Source: Streptomyces sulfonofaciens (GTDB taxonomy: Bacteria > Actinomycetota > Actinomycetes > Streptomycetales > Streptomycetaceae). Taken from it: 64,000 nucleotides of DNA. Position numbers and translations under genes: made by a program. Positions 8,015 through 16,112 of this stretch are shown here, piece after piece (within the stretch, counting starts at the first letter, position 1; every line of letters starts with the position of its first letter). The DNA is taken from assembly GCF_014656295.1 (NCBI RefSeq), contig NZ_BNCD01000026.1, positions 1 through 64,000 of the forward strand, given 5' to 3'. The notes under the pieces are model-generated. The model saw only the letters and a program-made list of their open reading frames with translations, was not told where the DNA came from and ran no database searches.

Positions 8015-9391
8015 ATGGCCGTGACCACCACTGACGCACCCGCCTCCACCAGTACGACGAGGCCGGCGAGCCTCGCCGCCGACGACGTACGGCGGATCGT
8101 CCACCCCTACACCCCGACCGAAAGCAGGGAGCGCTTCATCATCGAGTCGGGATCCGGCTGCCGGGTCCGGGACGTCGACGGTCGGGAGTACCTGGACGGG
8201 ATCGGCGGTCTGGGCCTGTCGCAGATCGGACACGGGCGGACGGAGATCGCCGAAGCCGCCGCCGCGCAGATGAAGCGGCTGGAGTTCTTCCACAGCCGCT
8301 GGAACTTCTCCAACGATCGCGCGATCGAGCTGGCGAGCAGGCTCGGCGAGATAGCACCCGAGGGCCTCGACCACGTCTACTTCACCAGTGGCGGGGCTGA
8401 GGGCAACGACATCGCACTGCGGATGGCCCGGTACTTCCACTACCGCAACGGAGAGCCGGAACGCACCTGGTTCCTGGCCCGCAACATGGCCTACCACGGG
8501 ATCACCTACGGCAGCGGGAGCGTGACCGGCTCGGCCGAATACCACGAGGGATTCGGCCCGATGCTCCCGAACGTCAAGTTCCTGACCGCGCCGTACCCGT
8601 ACAAGCGCCACTTCTTCCACGGTGAGGACCCCACCGAGTTCTGCCTGCGGGAACTGCGGGAGACCATCGAGGAGATCGGTCCTGAGCACATCGCCGCCAT
8701 GATCGGCGAGCCGATCATGGGACCCGGCGGCGTGCTGATCCCTCCGCCGGACTACTGGCCCCGCGTCGCCGAAGTGCTGCGCTCGTACGGCATCCTCCTG
8801 ATCTCCGACGAGATCGTCACCGGATACGGCAGGCTCGGCCGCTGGTTCGGCGCCGAGCACGTCGGAGTCACCCCGGACATCCTGGTCACCGCCAAGGGAC
8901 TGACCTCCGGATACGTCCCGCACGGGGCCGTGCTGCTCAACAGCCGCGTCGCGGAGGCGATCGGCCGGGACTCGGGCTTCCCGATCGGGTACACCTACAA
9001 CGGGCACCCCACCGCCTGCGCCGTCGCCCTGGCGAACCTCGACATCATCGAGCGGGAGGGACTGGTACGCAACGCCGAGGTGGTCGGCAACTACCTGGGC
9101 GACCAGCTCCGCGCGCTGCTCGACCTGCCGGCCGTCGGCGAGGTCCGCCAGCTCGGGCTGATGATGGCTGTGGAACTGGTGTCGGACAAGGAGACCCGCG
9201 AGCCGCTGCCCCAGGGCACTTCCCCGGTCGCCGACCGGATCCGGGAGGAGAGCGGGGTGCTGGTGCGCGGCAACCCCAACTCCTTCGTGCTGACGCCGCC
9301 GCTCGTACTGACCGAGGCGGAGGCCGACGAGGCCGCGGAAGGCGTGCGCTCGGTGCTGCGGCGGCTCCGTCCCGACGGAACCATCGAGTAG
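8015..9391 (+). CDS. Class III PLP aminotransferase (Cvm6-like)
   Basis: A 458-residue omega-aminotransferase-type enzyme. Seen: the GGAEGND phosphate-binding region, the ISDEIVTGYGRLG segment with the Asp that contacts the pyridine nitrogen, and TAKGLTSG with Lys294 as the internal aldimine. ATG 8015 follows GAGGAGA and starts M-A-V-T-T-T. Clavam clusters of S. clavuligerus encode aminotransferases of this class (Cvm6 and Cvm6P), proposed to deaminate clavaminate-type intermediates towards clavaldehyde; the same role is inferred here from context. An omega-amino acid:pyruvate transaminase of primary metabolism is the alternative. It is preceded by a triplet SARP-like repeat and followed by a strong hairpin. 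Confidence 0.88.
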   Translation: MAVTTTDAPASTSTTRPASLAADDVRRIVHPYTPTESRERFIIESGSGCRVRDVDGREYLDGIGGLGLSQIGHGRTEIAEAAAAQMKRLEFFHSRWNFSNDRAIELASRLGEIAPEGLDHVYFTSGGAEGNDIALRMARYFHYRNGEPERTWFLARNMAYHGITYGSGSVTGSAEYHEGFGPMLPNVKFLTAPYPYKRHFFHGEDPTEFCLRELRETIEEIGPEHIAAMIGEPIMGPGGVLIPPPDYWPRVAEVLRSYGILLISDEIVTGYGRLGRWFGAEHVGVTPDILVTAKGLTSGYVPHGAVLLNSRVAEAIGRDSGFPIGYTYNGHPTACAVALANLDIIEREGLVRNAEVVGNYLGDQLRALLDLPAVGEVRQLGLMMAVELVSDKETREPLPQGTSPVADRIREESGVLVRGNPNSFVLTPPLVLTEAEADEAAEGVRSVLRRLRPDGTIE

Positions 9392-9434
9392 GCCGCCCCG
9401 GGCGGCGGCGCCTCCGCCGCGGCGGCAGACCGAA

Positions 9435-9490
9435 CGCGGGTCGACCCGCTCCGACACGTGTGTCCCACGTGCGGAGCGGGTCGACCCGCG
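9435..9490. terminator. Large bidirectional hairpin between convergent genes
   Basis: Arms 9435-9453 and 9472-9490 pair over 19 bp. The pairing continues after one bulged A (9454) through CACGTG/CACGTG (9455-9460, 9466-9471), leaving a 5-nt loop. It lies between the ends of the rightward aminotransferase gene and the leftward SARP gene, fitting a two-way terminator. Confidence 0.8.
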
Positions 9491-9666
9491 TCGGGTGTCC
9501 GCACGCGCGCCACCGGGACCGTAACCGCGGCAGCGGGATGCGGGAAACGGGTCCGGCGCGGTCCGCACCGGTGGCCGCCCCTGCCCGCGCACCCGCGATT
9601 CGGCGTCGGTGGCCGGGCCCGGGCCCGGGCGGGTCGAAGCTCCGCGCCGGCGGTGGGCACCGGCGG

Positions 9667-11796
9667 TCAGCGGCCCCGCGCGTCCTTGGCGCCCGGCAGG
9701 GCCGCGTCCGCAGGGGTGACGGGCACGGCGAGCGGGGTGAGAACGGGTAGCTGGCGGATGACGGAGCGCACGGCACGCTGGCGGAGTTCCACGGCGGCCT
9801 CCTCGGACAGGTCCTGGCGCACGACGTCGCGGACGAGCGAGTGTTCGAAGTCGATGCTCTCGTACTCCTCGGACTCCAGCCGCAGCAGGCCGCCGCGCTG
9901 GGCCGCGCGAACCGCCTCCGCCACTACGCCGGCCTGGCCCGTCATGTCCTCCAGGAAGACCCGGGGCACCCCCTGGGCGAGGACGGAGGCCATGTCGAGT
10001 ACGGTGCGGACGTCTTCAGGCAGGGAGCCGATCCGTTCAAGGATGACGTCGCGGAGGCTGTCGGGAACCATGGTGCGCACGTCGTCGAGCGTGGTGCGAT
10101 CGGTCAGGTGCCTGGCCAGTTCGAGGACGAAGTAGGGGTTGCCGTGGGTGCGCTCGTGCAGCGCCGCGATGACGTCACTGCCCGGTACCGCTGTCCGGGA
10201 CGTCACGGTGGCGGCCAGGGCGGCGGTCTCCGACTGGCTGAGCCCGCCGAGGTGGATGATCTCGACGCCGGGTTGCTGCACGAGGGCGGCGAGTGTCTTG
10301 CGCAGATGCGGGTCGTGGGCGGGCAGGAAGGTCCGCAGGGACACCAGCAGGGTCAGACGCGCACCGGTCAACTGCCCGACCAGGAAGCGCAGGACCTCCC
10401 AGGAACAGAGGTCGGCCCAGTGGAGGTTCTCGACGACCAGGATGAGCGGGCTTCGGCTGAGGATTTCCAGTGCCCGGGTGATGGCGTCGTGGAACTCGAA
10501 GTCCGTCGGTGTGGTGGGGGCCTGCTGTGACGGCTCGTCGTGGGCGGGGGCCAGTTCCGGTACGAGGTGGCCCAGCACTCGCCGTGTCCGGCCGGACAGG
10601 GAGCGTACGAAGCGGGGCCGCACGTCCAGGGCGCGCCGCAGGATGCGGGCCCAGGGCCAGTAGGGCGGCATGCCCTGCATATTGGGGCACTGGACAGTGA
10701 TCACGTCGCTCGCCCCGGCCGTGGCGGTGAACTGCTGGAGGAGGCGTGTCTTGCCACTGCCTGCTTCTCCGAGCAGGACTGCGGTGCGGCCCGTGCCGGA
10801 CCAGGTGGCGCGTTGTGCGGCGATCAGGGTGGCGAGTTCGTCGTGCCTGCCGACGAATGGGTGTGCTTCGGGGTCCGTGGTGGGTTCGGCGGGGCGGTGG
10901 GTGCCGGCGAGGGCCAGGGGCTTGGGTTCCGACGCGGGTAATTCCTCGGGCAGGTGCAGACACGGGTCGTGGCGCAGGATGTTGGCGTGCATGCGCTGGA
11001 GTTGGAGGCTGGGGTCGACGCCGAGTTCGTCCGCGAGCAGGTGCCGGGTACGTTCGAAGGTGCGCAGGGCGTCGGCCTGGCGGCCCATGCGGTACTGGGC
11101 TCGCATGAGGAGGGTCACCAGGCGTTCTTCCAGCGGGTTGCGGCTGACCTCGGTCTCGAGTTCGGGCAATGTCACGTCATCGCGCCGGAGTAGGAAGGCC
11201 ATCTCGGCCCTCTGCTCGATGACGGTGAGGCGGATGCGCTCCAGGCGGACTGATTCCTGGCCGGCGAAGGGGTATTCGGCCAGGTCGTCCAGGGGAGGGG
11301 CGGTCCAGATGCGCAGAGCGGCGCCGAAGAGGCGGAAAGCGCCGGCGTGGTCCCCGGTGTGTGCGGCCTGGTGGGCCTCCTGGGCGAGTTGCTCGAAGCG
11401 GAGCGCGTCGATCTCGTCCGTCGGCGCGAGAAGGACGTAGCCGGGAGGCCGGTACTGGATTTCCAGGCGGGAACCATTGGGCAATGGCCGGTGGGAGAGC
11501 AGCTTGCGCAGCCGTGACACATACGAGTGCAACGACGCCAGTGCCTGCTGGGGCGGTTCGCTGCCCCACAGCCGGTCCACCATCGTCGGCACGGGCACCA
11601 CATGGCCCACGTCCGTCAGCAGCACCGCCAGCACCGCCCGTTGGCGGGGAGGGCCGAGTTTGACGCTGCGGCCGTTGAGTCTGACCGACAGTGGCCCGAA
11701 CAGCGAGATCGCGGGGGCCCGCACCGTCGTCGGGGCCGTCGATTCCGACGACCGGTTCTCCGGAACACTCCCGACACTGGTGAGCTGGCTGTACAC
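9667..11796 (-). CDS. SARP-family transcriptional activator with AAA ATPase domain
   Basis: A 709-residue regulator. Residues about 30-115 form an OmpR-type winged helix (SLFGPLSVRLNGRSVKLGPP onward), followed by a bacterial transcriptional activation domain to about residue 260. Then comes an ATPase module with Walker A LLGEAGSGKTRLL and Walker B-like LILVVENLHWAD. GTG 11796 is the chosen start because a consensus AGGAGG (11804-11809) sits seven bases upstream. Large SARPs of this type are pathway regulators, and clavam clusters are known to carry one (Cvm7P). Codon 286 is TTA (10939-10941), the leucine codon read by the developmentally controlled bldA tRNA, so translation is probably tied to differentiation. 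Its likely targets are the CAAG repeats at 4944, 7935 and 12087. Confidence 0.92.
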   Translation of the reverse strand: MYSQLTSVGSVPENRSSESTAPTTVRAPAISLFGPLSVRLNGRSVKLGPPRQRAVLAVLLTDVGHVVPVPTMVDRLWGSEPPQQALASLHSYVSRLRKLLSHRPLPNGSRLEIQYRPPGYVLLAPTDEIDALRFEQLAQEAHQAAHTGDHAGAFRLFGAALRIWTAPPLDDLAEYPFAGQESVRLERIRLTVIEQRAEMAFLLRRDDVTLPELETEVSRNPLEERLVTLLMRAQYRMGRQADALRTFERTRHLLADELGVDPSLQLQRMHANILRHDPCLHLPEELPASEPKPLALAGTHRPAEPTTDPEAHPFVGRHDELATLIAAQRATWSGTGRTAVLLGEAGSGKTRLLQQFTATAGASDVITVQCPNMQGMPPYWPWARILRRALDVRPRFVRSLSGRTRRVLGHLVPELAPAHDEPSQQAPTTPTDFEFHDAITRALEILSRSPLILVVENLHWADLCSWEVLRFLVGQLTGARLTLLVSLRTFLPAHDPHLRKTLAALVQQPGVEIIHLGGLSQSETAALAATVTSRTAVPGSDVIAALHERTHGNPYFVLELARHLTDRTTLDDVRTMVPDSLRDVILERIGSLPEDVRTVLDMASVLAQGVPRVFLEDMTGQAGVVAEAVRAAQRGGLLRLESEEYESIDFEHSLVRDVVRQDLSEEAAVELRQRAVRSVIRQLPVLTPLAVPVTPADAALPGAKDARGR

Positions 11797-12242
11797 GGGC
11801 CGCCCTCCTTGACGTGATGCGGACGGTTGCCCACGCCCGGGACACACCGCAGTCCGCCTGGCACCAGCAGAGGTTATAGGCTACAAAGATTTGCTTCCAT
11901 GCAAGCACACGAGGACGGCGTTCCTGCGGGGCGGGCAGTGTGATCCACGCCACGCGCCAGGGGCCCTCCGCGGCCGCGGCAGCGGCGAGCCGGCACTCCC
12001 CCCTGCTGGTCACCGCACTCGCCGCAAGCGGGTGGCCGCTCGCGGCGACGCGGGACACCGGAGCCGACGGTGGGCGCCGACCCGATGGCAAGGGCGCCGT
12101 CAAGCGATCAGCAAGCCGCCCTGACGAGGCTGCGGTCGTCGGCCGTGGCCGCCGCCCGGCGAACCGGGCGGGGGCACGACCGGCGCCACCGAGCCGACCC
12201 CGTCGGCCCCCACCCGATCCCGAGTCCGAAGTCCGAGGAGAG
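11797..12242. promoter_or_regulatory. Divergent SARP / glycosyltransferase regulatory region
   Basis: A 446-nt gap without a gene. Leftward there is a -10-like TATAAC (11878-11873), about 70 nt before the SARP start, close to a small inverted repeat (tgctt/aagca, near 11890-11906). Rightward lies the triplet CAAG box at 12087-12115, then about 130 nt of leader before the glycosyltransferase. Confidence 0.5.
12087..12115 (+). promoter_or_regulatory. Putative SARP box upstream of the glycosyltransferase
   Basis: GGCAAG, GTCAAG and AGCAAG start at 12087, 12099 and 12110. The 12- and 11-nt spacing is identical to the box at 7935. The middle repeat (GTCAAGCG) also matches the CGTCAAGCG motifs between the ligase and aminotransferase genes. 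Confidence 0.55.
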
Positions 12243-13436
12243 ATGAGCAAGCACTTCGCCTTCACGGTGGTGCCCGGGCACGGCCACGTCAACCCCACCC
12301 TGCCCCTGGTGGAGGAGCTGGTGGCCCGGGGCCACCGGGTCACGTACATCACCGGCGCCGACCTGCTGCCCGCGGTTCTCGCCGCCGGCGCCACCCCGGT
12401 CGCAAGGCCCTGGGCGCTGCCCCGCCCCGCCCAGAGGGGCTACCCGTACGCGTACTCCGTCGAGGTCCTGGTGGCCGGCCTGCGGGCCGCTCAGGAGCAG
12501 GCCGAGCTGGTGTGCCCGTCGATCCTGGCGCACTTCGGGCAGGATCGGCCGGACGCCGTCTGCTTCGACAGCATGGACGTCCTCGGACCGCTGCTCGCGG
12601 GGAGACTGGAGGTGCCGACGGTCGCGCTGATGCCGAGCTGGGCCAACAACGAGCATTTCGACCTGCGCGACATGCTGGTGCGCGGCGGCATGGCCGACGA
12701 CGAAAGGCTGACCGGGGCGCTGGCCGAACTGGCCGGGACGCAGGCACGGTTCCGCGCGGCCAACGGACTGCCCACGCACACACCGGCCCTGAGGTTCGAA
12801 CCACCCTGCGCGTTGCACCTGGTGTTCATGCCGCGCACATTCCAGATCGCCGGGGACACCTTCGACGACCGGTTCCGGTTCCTCGGCCCCGCGCTGGGTT
12901 CCCGGGCCGACGCCCAGGGCTGGCAGCCGCCCGCCGACGGCTCGCCGGTGCTGTTCATCTCCCTGGGGACCGCCTTCAACCACCGCCCCGACTTCTACGC
13001 CCAGTGCATCGAGGCGTTCGGCGACAGCCGCTGGCACGTGGTGATGGCCGTCGGCGAACGGGTGGAGCTTCCGCCCGTGCCGGACAACTTCGAGGTCGCG
13101 CCGTACTTCCCGCAGCCGGCGGTGCTGGCCGGCACCACCGTGTTCCTCTCCCACACCGGCATGAACTCCACCCTGGAGTCGCTGTACTACGGGGTTCCGC
13201 TGGTGTCGGTGCCGCAGATGCCCGAACAGGTCGTCAACGGAGGGCGCGCGGCGGAACTCGGCCTCGGCCGTCGGCTCGACCCCTCCGAGATCACCGCGGA
13301 GCTGCTGCGCCGGACCGTCGACGAGGTGGCGTTCGACCCGGTGATCCGCGCCAACGTCACCGAGTTCGGCGCGCACCTGCGCGCGGTCGACGGTGCCGCG
13401 CTCGGCGCGGACGCGCTGGAGGAACTGCTCGGCTGA
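12243..13436 (+). CDS. MGT-family glycosyltransferase (GT-B fold)
   Basis: A 397-residue GT1 enzyme resembling macrolide glycosyltransferases such as OleD/Mgt. The N-terminal acceptor domain starts FTVVPGHGHVNPTLPLVEEL with the catalytic-type His. The C-terminal donor domain has VLFISLGTAF and the nucleotide-sugar signature SHTGMNSTLESLYYGVPLV followed by P-Q-M-P-E-Q. ATG 12243 has a GAGGAGAG Shine-Dalgarno. Enzymes of this family usually transfer glucose from UDP-glucose to antibiotics for inactivation or export. Its SARP-like box argues for membership of the clavam regulon, where it might glycosylate a product or protect the cell; glycosylated clavams are not known to me. It may also be an unrelated resistance gene. 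Confidence 0.88.
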   Translation: MSKHFAFTVVPGHGHVNPTLPLVEELVARGHRVTYITGADLLPAVLAAGATPVARPWALPRPAQRGYPYAYSVEVLVAGLRAAQEQAELVCPSILAHFGQDRPDAVCFDSMDVLGPLLAGRLEVPTVALMPSWANNEHFDLRDMLVRGGMADDERLTGALAELAGTQARFRAANGLPTHTPALRFEPPCALHLVFMPRTFQIAGDTFDDRFRFLGPALGSRADAQGWQPPADGSPVLFISLGTAFNHRPDFYAQCIEAFGDSRWHVVMAVGERVELPPVPDNFEVAPYFPQPAVLAGTTVFLSHTGMNSTLESLYYGVPLVSVPQMPEQVVNGGRAAELGLGRRLDPSEITAELLRRTVDEVAFDPVIRANVTEFGAHLRAVDGAALGADALEELLG

Positions 13437-13672
13437 CCGCTCGCCCGCTCGCCCGATCACTCAGGCCCGGGACCCAGGGAGCGAGGTTTCTCGGCTACGA
13501 GATCACAACCCGGCGCAGAGGACTTTCCCATGCGAGTGCCTCGCCGCGCGGCCGACCCGCCGCCCTGGCTGACGGGTTACCGAGGAATCAATCAGCGGCA
13601 CAAGCGCAAGCGGCGGAACCAACAGGACTATCTCGCACCCGCAGAGACACGATCGAAGGAAGGGCAACTCAC

Positions 13673-14905
13673 ATGACGACTGATCTCCGAGTGTTGCGCA
13701 CTGACGAATGGGACCGATGGTTCGAGTCGATGCTCCTGGCCTTCGGCCGCACAGGCGAGGGCGAAGGCGAGGAGCGGCGGTCCTTCTGGCAGGCGGTGAT
13801 CGACCCCGAGCGCGCTGTCGGGTTGTGGGACGGGGAGGAGTGCGTCGGCGCAACGGCCATGCATGCGTTCCGGATGACGGTGCCAGGCGGATCCCTGGTG
13901 TCGACAGGCGGCTTCGGAATGGTGAGCGTGGCCACCACACACCGAAGGCGAGGCCTGCTCCGGGCGATGATGCGGTATCAGCTCGACCGGCTCAGGAAGT
14001 GGAACGAGCCGCTTGCCGTGGTGACCGCCACGGAGCCCGGCATCTATGGGCGGTTCGGCTTCGGTCCCGCCGTCGAGGAGCTGTGGTTCGACATCGACTC
14101 CTCCCGAGTGCGGGTCGCGGAGGTGGCGGGCGAGGACGCTCTTGTGTTGCGCCGCGCACGTCCGGAAGACTCGGTAGTCCGCGAGCTGTGCGAGCGGCTG
14201 TACGCAGAGGACGTGCCCCGCAGGCCCGGAATGCTCGAGCGCATGCCGGGCTGGGAGCGGCTGCCGTTCCTCGACGATCCCAGGCAACGGCCCGGCAGGT
14301 CCTCGCTGCAGTGCGTGATGGCGTCGCGCGACGGCGAGCCTGTGGGGTTCGTCACCTACCGCATTGAGCCGCGGCCGGGTGCGAACGGCATCGTCCACCT
14401 GAGCGCGCTGCACGCGGCGGACCCCGCGGCGCATGCGGCGCTGTGGCGGCTGCTGTTCGACGTGGACCTCACCTCCACGGTCCATGCACATGGCCGACCC
14501 GTCGACGATCCGCTTCAGTACCTGGTGTCGGACGTCCGGCGCAGCAACATGCAACTGCGGGACGCGCTGTATCTGCGCCTGGTGGACGTGGGGGCGGCGC
14601 TCGCGGCCCGTACCTATCGGGCGCCGGTGGACGTAGTGCTGGACGTGTCGGATGCTTTCTGCCCGTGGAACGAGCGACGCTGGCTGCTGCGTGGCGACCG
14701 GCAGGGGGCGACGTGCGTACGCACCGAGCGGCCGGCCGATCTCGCAATGACGGCACGGGACCTGGCAACCGTGTACCTGGGCGGTGTGCAGATGGCTGCT
14801 TTGGCCCGCGTCGGACGGGTGCGTGAGCTGACGGCCGGCACGCTCGACGCGACCTCGCTCGCGTTCGGCTCGGACGCCGCCCCCTGGCTGCCGCACGGCT
14901 TCTGA
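13673..14905 (+). CDS. Eis-type GNAT N-acetyltransferase
   Basis: A 410-residue protein with the architecture of the Eis family: an N-terminal GNAT domain with the acetyl-CoA loop VATTHRRRGLLRAMM, a second degenerate GNAT-like domain, and a C-terminal SCP2-like domain from about residue 300. A small C-terminal hydrophobic tail ends PHGF, as is common in Eis, where the terminal carboxylate acts as general base. Eis proteins acetylate amines on aminoglycosides, peptides and other cationic compounds; the substrate here is unknown. ATG 13673 follows GAAGGAAGGG. The gap to the glycosyltransferase is 236 nt, so a common operon is uncertain. Confidence 0.85.
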   Translation: MTTDLRVLRTDEWDRWFESMLLAFGRTGEGEGEERRSFWQAVIDPERAVGLWDGEECVGATAMHAFRMTVPGGSLVSTGGFGMVSVATTHRRRGLLRAMMRYQLDRLRKWNEPLAVVTATEPGIYGRFGFGPAVEELWFDIDSSRVRVAEVAGEDALVLRRARPEDSVVRELCERLYAEDVPRRPGMLERMPGWERLPFLDDPRQRPGRSSLQCVMASRDGEPVGFVTYRIEPRPGANGIVHLSALHAADPAAHAALWRLLFDVDLTSTVHAHGRPVDDPLQYLVSDVRRSNMQLRDALYLRLVDVGAALAARTYRAPVDVVLDVSDAFCPWNERRWLLRGDRQGATCVRTERPADLAMTARDLATVYLGGVQMAALARVGRVRELTAGTLDATSLAFGSDAAPWLPHGF

Positions 14906-15243
14906 ATGCGCCGCGCCCGGTCACCCCGGATGCCTTCTTTTCCGCCCCGAACGTCCCACTTCCTCTTCCGAGTCACCGAACGTCCCACTTCCTCTCCCGA
15001 GAGATCGCCACTGGCTGGGCGCGGTCGGCTGCGTCTTGGAGGACGCGGACCGGGGCGCATCCGTGGTGGCCGGAACTGTCTTCACGGCGCGCCGACGCTG
15101 AGCCGTATCAGCCGGCTTGCGATGGCCGGGAGTCGCCGACACTGCCCCGATACCGTCGGCGCCCCGCTCGCTGCGGACCTCGTCGACGGTGTCGCCACCT
15201 TTCGACTCCGGGGAGGCGATCGTGCCGTCCGCGCACAGCTCAT
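14906..15243. other. Non-coding accessory stretch with a 25-bp direct repeat
   Basis: No convincing intact gene. Two near-identical 25-mers (14948-14972 and 14977-15001, one mismatch, period 29) begin cgaacgtcccacttcctc. The stretch lies between the acetyltransferase gene and decayed genes of the accessory region and could mark an insertion or excision boundary. Confidence 0.4.
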
Positions 15244-15300
15244 TCACACCTTGTTCCGCAGGCGGGTCGCCTCGTCGGACTCGCCGGTCATGTTCGTCAT
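15200..15300 (-). pseudogene. Possible remnant of an FxLD/PCMT-type methyltransferase N-terminus
   Basis: An ATG at 15300 preceded by a good AAGGA opens a frame of 18 codons (MTNMTGESDEATRLRNKV) ended by TGA at 15246-15244. An overlapping GTG frame (GTGA) continues as NELCADGTIASPES and then loses resemblance to anything. Joined, the two pieces look like the start of methyltransferases that accompany FxLD lanthipeptide systems (LRNK-V, then E-L-x-A-D-G-x-I-x-S). This is recalled family resemblance over about 30 residues only. The alternative is a pair of meaningless short frames. Confidence 0.3.
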
Positions 15301-15456
15301 GAAATTCCTTCAGTCGTACGTGTTCGAAGGGCAGGCCGTTACAACGCGCCGGGGGGCCAAGAGGCTATAGGCGGCGCTTCTCCTCCTCTGCGGGTTGAAG
15401 CCGGGCCGGGTAGGGTCCGCGTCGGTCTTCGCCTCCGCCAACGGAGGTTGTGGAAG

Positions 15457-16112
15457 TCAGTTCGTGCGGTAGACGTCGTCGAGTGCGCTGCCGTCGGGCG
15501 GGAGCCCCGGAGGAGACCGAGCATGTCTGCCTCGTCGTCCGTGGACCGCCGGGCGGTGACGTGTTCCTTGACGTGGTCATAGCGGATGCGGTGGCGGGCT
15601 TCGACGTGGGCTCGCAAGGGCTCGTCGAGCGGGCCCGGGTCGGCCAGCCGGGCGCCCTGGCACATGGCCTTGGGGAAGTAGGAGCACGCCACCTGCTCGG
15701 GGTGGCCGTCCTGCTCCACCAAGAAGCGGCGGCGGACGACCATCGCTCCCTTGCTGACGTCGAGTAGGTCGGCGATGCGTTGTGGTGCTCGGACGTGGCC
15801 GACGTCCACGAGCCGGCCCGGCGTCTCGGCCTCGATGCGCTCGCACGCCCGCAGACCCAGGCGCGGGCGGGGCTCGCTGGGCTCGGGGCGTCCGCGTACG
15901 ACGGTGCCGTATCCGTGCCGGGACTCGATCCAGCCGTCCTGCTTCAGCAGCGACAGCGCGCGCACCACGGTGGGGCGGGAGTACCCGGTGTCCGCGCGGA
16001 GTCGGTTCTCGCTGGGCAGCAGCTCGCCTGGTTTGTATGCGCCGTCCTCGATCTGGCGTTGGATCGTGCGTGCGAGGCGGATGTATTTCGGTAACTCGAC
16101 GTTGAAGGCCAT
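15457..16112 (-). pseudogene. GntR-family regulator with a damaged UTRA domain
   Basis: The first 203 codons encode a normal GntR winged helix (PKYIRLARTIQRQIEDG, then GELLPSENRLRADTGYSRPTV) and most of a UTRA ligand-binding domain. After LLRG near 15504 the frame breaks. The expected end, DGSALDDVYRTN and a stop at 15457, is found in another frame only a few bases on, so roughly 30 residues plus the frame are missing. As read, the protein would instead run on in Arg/Pro-rich sequence to 15339. It resembles repressors of actinomycete integrative elements. It may retain DNA binding even without its sensor domain. A sequencing error alone would not explain the missing residues. Confidence 0.65.

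Noticed and set aside
5109..9391. Orf9-type clavulanate dehydrogenase among the cluster genes
   Set aside because: The only SDR in the window (36403-37182) is 24 kb away from the cluster and lacks the catalytic Tyr/Lys, so it is not a good candidate.
14906..15370. A 154-codon plus-strand frame after the acetyltransferase
   Set aside because: No Shine-Dalgarno, mixed codon bias and no recognisable motif; it overlaps repeats and remnants on the other strand.
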